DNA from: CAVWQV01 sp963757115
GTDB lineage: Bacteria; Pseudomonadota; Alphaproteobacteria; Acetobacterales; Acetobacteraceae
DNA: 64,000 bases
Assembly (NCBI GenBank): GCA_963757115.1
Contig: CAVWQV010000004.1
Coordinates: 62,001 to 126,000, forward strand
Direction of reading: 5' to 3'
The notes under the pieces are model-generated. The model saw nothing but the letters and a program-made list of their open reading frames with translations, did not search any database and was not told the origin of the DNA. Positions 57,789-64,000 of this stretch are shown here, piece by piece (the stretch's first letter is position 1; each line of letters opens with the position of its first letter). The position numbers were made by a program, and so were the translations under genes.

Positions 57789-58601
57789 CCCCGATTACGC
57801 ACAATGATTTCGACGGGCCGCGGCCCGCACAGCCGACAATGGCGCGGTTTGCGGGACCGACAACGTGGATGGCAACTAGGCCAAAGGTTGAATTCGAAAT
57901 GATTCCTCGGAAAATTCATTATGTTTGGGTCGGTGGGCCGCTGCCGGAAAGCAAGGCCCGCCTCATCGCCGGGTGGCGCGACCAGAACCCCAATTACGAA
58001 CTCGTCCGTTGGAGCGAGGACAACATCGATTTCAGCATTCCGATGCTGCGCCACGCCTACCAGGAAAAGCGGTGGTCGAAGGTCGCGGATATCGTCCGCC
58101 TGATGGCCGTGCACGCCCAAGGCGGAATTCTATCTCGACACCGATTTCCAGATCCGCAAGCCGCTCAACTCGCTTTTGGGCAATGCCGCGTTCTGGTCGT
58201 TCCAGGTCGATGAGCATCCCACGGACTGGGTCTGCAACGGGGTGTTCGGCGCCGAGGCGGGGCATTGGTTCCTCAAGGAGGCGCTCGATGCGGTGCTGGC
58301 GATGCGCCGGGTCCCGTTCGGGCTCGAACGGCCGACGCGCACCGGCCCCAAGCTGATCACCCGCCTGCTGCGCAAGCATGGGCTCCACGCGTACAGTCCG
58401 TCCGGGGTCTATGTCCGCGACATGCTGGTCCTCCCGTGGACCGTGTTCTTCCCGGTCGGCATGGGGCAGGAATTCAGCGAATCCTACATCAAGCCGGAAA
58501 CCCTTGGCGTGCACATGTGGGACAAGTCGTGGGCGAAGGACCTCCCGAAGATGGTGCGGTGGGCTTTGTACGCGAAATCTCGCCTAAGCGCCGTCGGTTA
58601 G
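57785..58601 (+). CDS. OCH1-type (DXD) glycosyltransferase (one frame break)
   Basis: ATG 57785 overlaps the previous stop, but conserved sequence begins at ATG 57899 with MIPRKIHYVWVGGPLPESKA. The family motifs are WRDQNPNYELVRWSEDNIDF and KVADIVRLMAVHAQGGI. Near 58130 the frame shifts by one base, giving the metal site YLDTDFQIRKPL, then HPTDWVCNGVFGAEAGHWF and AYSPSGVYVRDMLVLPWTVF. About 270 residues joined (233 from the inner start). It is likely to add a hexose to the repeating unit. Confidence 0.85.
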
Positions 58602-58686
58602 TGGCGAGCGAGCATGGCTCCCACCAGGTCGGACGTCATCCTGCTGTCCGGCGCACCGCCTAACAGCCGGCAGGCCGCTGAAGGGC

Positions 58687-58731
58687 CAGCCGCTGGCGGG
58701 CCACCTGCTGGCGGGCCACCCGCTGGCGGGT
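58687..58731 (+). repeat. 15-base imperfect tandem repeat, three copies
   Basis: Three units ending GCTGGCGGG(C/T) lie back to back between the OCH1-type transferase and the next gene. No function is evident. Confidence 0.6.
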
Positions 58732-58774
58732 CGCCGAGTGGCGGAGCGACGCCGGAAGCCAGGGCGCTCCGGGG

Positions 58775-60340
58775 ATGGCTCCGGTGCTAACATCCCAGCC
58801 GCGGCTAATCCTGTCCGGCGTCGCTCAGGGTTCGCCGCTGATGCGCCTCCTTACGGCCCGGCTTGCGGGCGTGGCGGAGCTCAAGGGCGAAGGTGCGGTC
58901 ACGCCCTCCGCCGCGTGGCGGCGCGCCATCACCGACACGGGACTGCAATGGTTTGATGGCGGCGTCCCCGAGCAGTCTGAGCCCGTGCAAGGAGAGGGCG
59001 TGGCGGTCGACCTGCACGGCGTTGCCTCGGTCGACAATGGCCGGACTTGGCGAGTTGTCGGACGGACGGGCGCGGCGGTGCTTCGTCCGTTTTTCGGGCT
59101 CGGCGAATGCTGGACGCCGTTGGGTGTGGTGCCGCTCCGCCTTATCGAGAGCACCGACGGCGGAGCCCATTGGCAAATGCTGGCCGAAGTCGAGCTTTCG
59201 GGCTTGCAGGCGTACAGCGTGCTCCTCGAAGGTTTGGCAAGCGCGGTCGCGTATCTGCTCGCGACCGGCCTCGAGCGGCCGGCGGCGCAGCCCTGGCAGC
59301 CGCGGTTCCGGCCGCGTTCGACCGCTGCCGCTCGGCTCGGCTATCGCGTTCGATCCAATGCGCGGCGCCTGCGCGATTACGCGCGTTGCGAACTGTGGGC
59401 TATCGGCGTTCTGGACGAAACGCCCGACGCGCTCGTGGCCGGCCGCGGGGCGGCCGTTTCGCGCTGGCTCGAAGTTCCGCAAGGCGAGGGCTACGTCGCC
59501 GACCCGATCCCCTGGCCCGGGCGCCCCGATCAAATCCTGTGTGAGCATTGGAGCCATTTCACCGGGCGGGGCTCGCTCCGCGCCCTCACGGTGCGCGACG
59601 GGGAGATCGCCGAGAGCGCCGAGATCGCGCTGCCGGTCGATTGCCACCTTTCCTACCCGTTCGCCTGGAAGGAAGGCGAGCGCGTGCTTTGCCTTCCGGA
59701 AATGGGCGCCGCACGGCGGCAGGTCATGTACGAATTGTCGCCGGACGCCGCGCCGCGTCCGGTCTGCACCGTGGCCGAGAACCTGGTCATGGCCGACCCC
59801 ACCCTGTTCCGCTGGGAGGATCTCTATTGGATCGCCTACACCGACGGCGATCTCGGTCTCTACGACAATCTGTGCCTGCTTTGGGCCGAACGCGTCGAGG
59901 GTCCCTGGCGGCCGCATCGCGCGAACCCGGTCAAGTTCGACGTCCGGTCGTCGCGCGGCGCCGGCGCCCTGTTCCGCACCGGCGGCGGAGAGCTGATCCG
60001 GCCGGCGCAGGATTGTTCGCGAACCTACGGCGGCGCCGTCGTGCTCAATCGCGTCCTGGCGTGCACGACAAGCGTCTATCGCGAAGAGCGTGTGGCTGCA
60101 GTCGAGCCGGACCGCTCGGGGCGGTTCCCGGACGGGCTGCACACCTTCTCGGTTTGGGGAGACCGCGTGCTCGTAGACGGCAAGCGATACGTGGTTGATC
60201 TCGACGTTCTCCGTCAACGCGTCGTCGGCCGCTTTCGGCGAAGCCGTCATCGGTCGGGCCCCGCGCCGGCGGCCGGCTCCGTTCCCACGGCGGCAAGAAC
60301 CGTCGTACCCGGCGCGCCATCGATGGGCTCGCCCCCATGA
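58775..60340 (+). CDS. GINT1-like beta-propeller protein (glycosyltransferase-associated)
   Basis: The 521-residue protein has a formyltransferase/GINT1 N-terminal-like propeller, related in fold to GH43: ILCEHWSHFTGRGSLRALTV, HLSYPFAWKEGERVLCLPEM, NLVMADPTLFRWEDLYWIAY and SRGAGALFRTGGGELIRPAQ. The first 190 residues (LTARLAGVAELKGEGAVTPS, PFFGLGECWTPLGVVPLRLI) are less clear. Start is ATG 58775; ATG 58841 is an alternative. The stop overlaps the next start (ATGA at 60337). It probably modifies or transfers sugar in the locus. Confidence 0.72.
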   Translation: MAPVLTSQPRLILSGVAQGSPLMRLLTARLAGVAELKGEGAVTPSAAWRRAITDTGLQWFDGGVPEQSEPVQGEGVAVDLHGVASVDNGRTWRVVGRTGAAVLRPFFGLGECWTPLGVVPLRLIESTDGGAHWQMLAEVELSGLQAYSVLLEGLASAVAYLLATGLERPAAQPWQPRFRPRSTAAARLGYRVRSNARRLRDYARCELWAIGVLDETPDALVAGRGAAVSRWLEVPQGEGYVADPIPWPGRPDQILCEHWSHFTGRGSLRALTVRDGEIAESAEIALPVDCHLSYPFAWKEGERVLCLPEMGAARRQVMYELSPDAAPRPVCTVAENLVMADPTLFRWEDLYWIAYTDGDLGLYDNLCLLWAERVEGPWRPHRANPVKFDVRSSRGAGALFRTGGGELIRPAQDCSRTYGGAVVLNRVLACTTSVYREERVAAVEPDRSGRFPDGLHTFSVWGDRVLVDGKRYVVDLDVLRQRVVGRFRRSRHRSGPAPAAGSVPTAARTVVPGAPSMGSPP

Positions 60341-60736
60341 AGGATCGCGCCTTCGAGGCCTTGCGGTGGACGTTGGCGGCCGTCAGGGTCTTTCCTGCAT
60401 CATCTACGCATTGCTCACGCGCATCGTTCGGGCCGGGCGAGTACGGGAGCTTCTCGCTGTCGCTTGCGCTCCATGGTGGCCGCCGGTCGCGCGACCGGTG
60501 GCTCGGTTTGGGGTATGGTCGTCGAACTCGCGATCGGCGCAGGTGTCCGCCTGGCCCTGCTCGAGTTGGTGCTGCTTCGCGGCTATGTGACCGACATGAC
60601 CACCTCGCGGGCGGTCTCATCCCAGCGCGGGCCTCGCGATGAACGAACATCGCCGACGCCTCCTTTTGCAAGCCGGTCCGCCCGGCCTCATTCGACATTC
60701 CGGCAGGCCATCGCCTCGTTACAAGGAGACGACATC
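60337..60736 (+). pseudogene. Remnant of an oligosaccharide flippase (Wzx/MATE-like)
   Basis: ATG 60337 overlaps the previous stop. The reading switches frame three times in about 130 bases: KDRAFEALRWTLAAV, then QGLSCIIYALLTRIV, then GPGEYGSFSLSLAL, which together make the classical start of a polysaccharide flippase (helix 1 plus LLTR..GP.EYG). Then a third frame gives MVVELAIGAGVRLALLELVL, possibly a late helix. The remaining several hundred residues of a flippase are missing, so this looks like a true internal deletion and not only indels. It ends at the ribosome site (AAGGAGA) of the next gene. Confidence 0.45.
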
Positions 60737-61736
60737 GTGACCATCAACGCTGCCGCGATTGGCGACGCGGTTCTGAGCAAGCTCACGGTTGGCAACGTGG
60801 CGGCACTCGGGTTGCTGCTGGGGAGCTGCTTGCTGGCCGCCGCCGTCATGTACGTGCGGTCCTCAGGGGCGATGCCGTCATTGCGCGGCTTCGCATCCTA
60901 TGCATTCCCACGGGATATCCTCCGGCATCCGTCCGCCCGCGCCGATTTCCTGTTCTGGGTAACGCGGCGCATGATCATGCCGCTCATACTTATCCCCTCG
61001 GCCGTCGCCATGATCGCAGCGGTCGGCTACGTCACGCACCTGCTGCTGACCGGACTGCTCGGGACGGGTCATCATGCACCGGGGCCGGCCGGCTGGTGGT
61101 CGCTCTGCTTGTTCACGCTCACCATGCTGCTCGCCTACGATTTCTCTTACTACGTCTACCACCGGGCACAGCACCGTTTTCCCGTGCTGTGGGAGCTGCA
61201 CAAGGTGCACCACTCGGCCGAGGTGATGGTGGGCGTAACGAAGGACCGGATCCATCCGGTCGACGAGATCATGAACCGGATGTGGGACGCGCTCGTGGTC
61301 GGCGTCGTTTACGGCGTTTGGCTGTTCTTCGCCCTCGACCCGATCGAGCTGACGATCTTCGGCATCAACGTCTACGTGATGCGCAACATCCTGATGATGG
61401 ATCTGGTGCGCCACACGCATCTGAAGGTTTCGTTCGGCCGCATCGGCAACGCCATCGTGCTTTGCCCGCACTACCACCAGCTGCATCACAGCACCGCCGT
61501 CGAGCATCACGACAAGAACTTCGGCTTGATGCTTTCTGTTTGGGACCGGCTGTTCGGCACCTTGGTGGTGCCGAAGCCCGGCGAAGATTTCATCTTTGGA
61601 CTTTCAGGAGAGGATAGCCGTGATGACCCAGTCCTTGTCGGGCCTCTACGTGCTGCCGTTGCGGCGCATGGCGATGCGCACGTGGCCCTGGCGGCCTCGC
61701 TCTCAGGCTTTCCCGGTCGAGCGGGGGGCGCAATGA
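60737..61736 (+). CDS. Sterol desaturase / fatty acid hydroxylase family protein (one frame break)
   Basis: It starts at GTG 60737 with AAGGAGA upstream. Four to five membrane helices and the His-box set of the family are present: HRAQHRFPVLWELHKVHHSA (HxxxH and HxxHH), VRHTHLK and HYHQLHHSTAVEHHDKNFG. Near 61620 a one-base shift leads to MTQSLSGLYVLPLRRMAMRT and the stop at 61736, which overlaps the next start exactly (ATGA). Joined length about 332 residues. It hydroxylates a lipid or carotenoid; in a polysaccharide locus it may act on an acyl decoration. Confidence 0.87.
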
Positions 61737-62930
61737 TTAGGCTAGAAGTCGTCCGCACGTCGGACCGGCTAGGGGAGATTCAGGGAGCCTGGGAAGCGTT
61801 GTGGACGCACGCCGCGGGCAGTGTGTTCCAGCGCTTCGACTGGGTGGCGGCATGGTGGCGCTCCTTCGGGCAGCCGCACGGGTTCCGCCTCAATCTAGTC
61901 CTCGCTTGGGATGGTGACACACTAGTGGCGTTAGCCGCGCTGATCACCCGTCGGTTCCGCGGCATGCGCGTACTGGAGTGGGCTGCGAAGGACTGCAGCG
62001 ACTACTGCGACATCATGGTCGCGCCGGGGTTCAGTAAGGTCGACCTTCTCGCCGACATGTGGCGGCACATCAGCGCCGAGTCGCGCTTCGACGTGGCGTA
62101 TCTCAGCCGTCTGCAAGCTGGCGCTAACGCGCAGTTGCTTGGGCGACAGCAGCCGGGCGCGGTTCGACTACGGCCGAGCCCGCGGGTGGCGCTGGCGACC
62201 GGCGTGCGGCTAACAGAGTGGACCAGCAGCAACGCCTGGTTTCAAACCCTCGGCAAGAAAGGGCGAAACAATCATACCAGGGGCTTGCGCATCCTGGAGG
62301 CGTCCGGTCGCGTATCGTTTCGGCTTCTGGAGCGCGATTTCGGACATTGCCACGGCGATCGAAAGGATCTGCCTCCTCAAGCAGAACTGGGCCGACGAAC
62401 GCAACGTCGCGCCTCCCGTGCTGCACAACAACGCGGCGTTGCTTCGCGCCCTTGTTGCGACGCTGGCTCGCGCCGGTTCCCTCCGGCTATTCGTGCTGGA
62501 ATGCGACGGGCAGATCGTTGCCGCTTCCGTGAATATCGAGGACGGAAGCCGCCTGCTGGCCTTTCTCGCCGCATACGACCCGACATTTGATCGCGCCTCC
62601 CCCGGAACCATCCTGATGGTCGAGTATATCCGCTGGGCCATCGACAACGGCTTCACCATGGTCGACTTTTTGTGCGGAGACGAAACCTACAAGGATCGCT
62701 TCGCCGACATTCGCAATGAACTGGCATCGTTCGCTGGGCCGCGAACGCCGATCGGCTGGGCGGCGATCACGGCGGAAAAATGGGCCGGCAATGCGAGGCC
62801 GGCCTTGTCGCGCCTCCGGCAATCCGCGGTCGCGGCCGGCGGCGAGTGGAAGACGGCGCCTGTCCAGTTGGCGCGAAGCGGCTTCCGTTTCGAACCCGCA
62901 GAGAACGGCCTAAGCCGATGGCTCGAGTAG
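61733..62930 (+). CDS. FemAB/CelD-like GNAT acyltransferase (Acetyltransf_6; one frame break)
   Basis: ATG 61733 overlaps the hydroxylase stop. The N-terminal half starts RLEVVRTSDRLGEIQGAWEA with VFQRFDWVAAWWRSFGQP. Near 62337 the frame moves by one base. The C-terminal half has the acyltransferase core: IERICLLKQNWADERNVAPP, LRLFVLECDGQIVAASVNIE, YDPTFDRASPGTILMVEYIR and VDFLCGDETYKDRFADI. About 398 residues joined. Relatives in cellulose and exopolysaccharide loci are thought to move acyl or aminoacyl groups. Confidence 0.85.
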
Positions 62931-63017
62931 CGGGACAGACGTGGGAGGGCGCGAAGCGACCGGCGATCCGCGGGGCCACCCGTCATTGGCGTTCTTTTAA
63001 CCCCTTCTTTTACAGTC

Positions 63018-63323
63018 ATGAGCATGAAACAATTTTCGAGTCCGAGTGATCATTTTTCTATCGGTAGGCAGGACAGGACTGGCAAGGACGGAGCCTGGTT
63101 CCGGGGATGCCTAAATACGATCGGCTGGTCGATTGCCGAGGTCGCTCGGCAGCTTGACTGCTCCAGAGTGACCGTCTGGCATTGGGAGCAGGGTCGAACC
63201 AGCATACCATCCAGCGTCGCCAACTGGCTGTCGGTGCTCGCCGATCATCATGTTGCCTCGCCGCCGCCGTCCGATTGGCGCCGTACCTGGAGACGCAAGG
63301 ACGCCGCGGCGCGGCAGCTCTGA
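63018..63323 (+). CDS. Small helix-turn-helix (XRE-like) regulator
   Basis: The 101-residue protein has an HTH in its middle: LNTIGWSIAEVARQLDCSRV then TVWHWEQGRTSIPSSVANWL, the XRE pattern with the recognition helix around SRVTVWHWEQG. The C-terminus is basic (DWRRTWRRKDAAARQL). Start ATG 63018 or 63024. It stands alone 88 bases after the polysaccharide locus and could be its regulator, but no site was identified. Confidence 0.7.
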   Translation: MSMKQFSSPSDHFSIGRQDRTGKDGAWFRGCLNTIGWSIAEVARQLDCSRVTVWHWEQGRTSIPSSVANWLSVLADHHVASPPPSDWRRTWRRKDAAARQL

Positions 63324-63486
63324 CCGGCAACGGGGGCGAGCGCGACGGGCCTGCCTTGATTGAAGGGCTTTGCAGGCGGGTCTAGCCCATGGCAGTGTGG
63401 TTTCGTGCTCCTCACGAGTTGCCGGCCTGCCTCGTCGTCCATTCGAGGCTGGAACCACGGAGGTCAGAAATCGACCAAGATGGCTG

Positions 63487-63750
63487 ATGACCACCCATGT
63501 GCTCTCCATATCGGGCCGGCTGTTCGTCGCGCTCTGCAAGGCGGGTCCCCGCACGGGGGGCTCGGTCTATCATGCGGTGACGCCGAACTGCCGGATCGCG
63601 CTGTGCACGGCCGAGCCGGGTGCACGGTCGGAATGGGCCGAACCGCCCGGCCATCGCGTCACCTGCCAAGCGTGCCTGAAGCGGTTGTCGCAGTTGGAGG
63701 GTAGCGGGTCCGGTCGGGAGCGGCGACGGAACGCCGGATCGTTCGGCTGA
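63487..63750 (+). CDS. Small cysteine-containing protein, unknown function
   Basis: The 87-residue protein has NCRIALC followed by RVTCQACLKRL, four Cys in a C-x5-C ... C-x2-C arrangement that could hold zinc, with a Trp-Ala-Glu-Pro-Pro segment between. The tail is basic. ATG 63487 was chosen as the first Met in a frame that is open further upstream. No named family was recognised. Confidence 0.5.
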   Translation: MTTHVLSISGRLFVALCKAGPRTGGSVYHAVTPNCRIALCTAEPGARSEWAEPPGHRVTCQACLKRLSQLEGSGSGRERRRNAGSFG

Positions 63751-63811
63751 CGGTTTGGTCGGCTAACGGCCAGTCGTTGGTCGACCGTCGGTGACGGGCT
63801 GGCGCGCAGGC

Positions 63812-64000
63812 CTACCGGAGAGATCGTAACAGAATTTCGGCGTCAACGAAATCCGGGGCGTTGCGCCCCTCGCTGAACCACGACGTTAGCGGTTCGAGCA
63901 CGTGTCGCGCCTCCATCACCCTTCGTTGGCTTTGCCAGAGCCGCGCGAGGCTGGTCGCGGCACGCAGCTCGAGAGCGCGGGACCCTTGGGCGCGGGCGAT
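63812..64000 (-). CDS. C-terminal end of a cyclase/ATPase-like TPR protein (cut by window edge)
   Basis: The minus strand gives 62 residues ending at 63812. They read ARAQGSRALELRAATSLARL then a WQSQRR segment, VLEPLTSWFSEGRNAPDFVD and AEILLRSLR. This is the usual C-terminal TPR pattern of large adenylate cyclase or AAA-type regulatory proteins of alphaproteobacteria. The rest lies outside the window. Confidence 0.65.
   Translation of the reverse strand: MARAQGSRALELRAATSLARLWQSQRRVMEARHVLEPLTSWFSEGRNAPDFVDAEILLRSLR

Noticed and set aside
60464..62590. A 708-codon fusion of a hydroxylase and an acyltransferase
   Set aside because: A one-base shift near 61620 restores the hydroxylase C-terminus and a stop that overlaps the acyltransferase ATG by ATGA, so these are two genes.

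Overview
The window is GC-rich, densely coded chromosomal DNA, most likely from an alphaproteobacterium and probably the Rhodospirillales/Acetobacteraceae. Pointers are a CcrM-type adenine methyltransferase next to rnhB, the ETF-QO / TPR protein / ispE order, a DUF1285-NUDIX-DUF6111-cca operon opposite a MoxR/DUF58/DUF4159 operon, and frequent GTGA/ATGA gene overlaps. The taxon is inferred from gene content and style; no rRNA is present.

Layout. 1-1907: cytochrome b561 (cut by the window edge) and YceI, divergent from a LysR regulator. 2264-4075: a secreted-type GH16 glucanase with a Gly-Ser linker and a CBM60-like module. 4384-8264: an unknown membrane protein, an MFS transporter and a stand-alone rutA. 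8444-10052: a small secreted repeat protein, a 55-residue protein and a DUF892 ferritin-like protein. 10183-13962: paaABCDE for phenylacetyl-CoA epoxidation. 14042-17607: a DUF6481 protein, ccrM, rnhB, a VOC protein and an SDR. 17664-19168: an SRAP protein coupled to an exonuclease III-like enzyme. 19156-22822: an AT-richer surface-type protein, a radical SAM protein and a permease. 23017-24664: a cobalt-type nitrile hydratase operon whose beta subunit is split over two frames. 24709-28858: two rSAM/selenodomain-associated transferases, a ClC channel and a P450. 28965-35773: a lytic transglycosylase joined in frame to MoaB, a uracil-DNA glycosylase, ETF-QO and a TPR protein. 35727-40143: ispE, tRNA-Gln(TTG), sthA, two secreted proteins and TspO. 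40317-46985: a glutamine-amidotransferase-like / DUF4159 / DUF58 / MoxR operon. 47170-51626: DUF1285, NUDIX, DUF6111, cca and an ABC exporter. 51737-52972: a LOV histidine kinase. 53555-62930: a polysaccharide locus with a WecG/TagA transferase, a Wzc-like kinase, a WecA-like phosphotransferase, an OCH1-type transferase, a GINT1-like propeller protein, a flippase remnant, a fatty acid hydroxylase and a FemAB/CelD-like acyltransferase. The window ends with small genes and the 3' end of another gene.

About twenty genes, including housekeeping genes such as cca and moxR, are broken by what looks like a single base, often beside a short G, C or T run. Restoring the frame gives canonical family sequence and often an exact ATGA/GTGA overlap with the next gene. 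Uncorrected sequencing indels are the simplest explanation, so I annotate these genes as full spans and name the break point. The same caution applies to the split nitrile hydratase beta subunit and the transglycosylase-MoaB fusion.

The most interesting points are the split nitrile hydratase beta subunit, the coupled SRAP/AP-endonuclease pair, the blue-light kinase next to a polysaccharide locus with a ruined flippase, the uracil-DNA glycosylase that has lost expected Fe-S ligands, the GH16/CBM60 hexanucleotide linker, and two good palindromic operator candidates.
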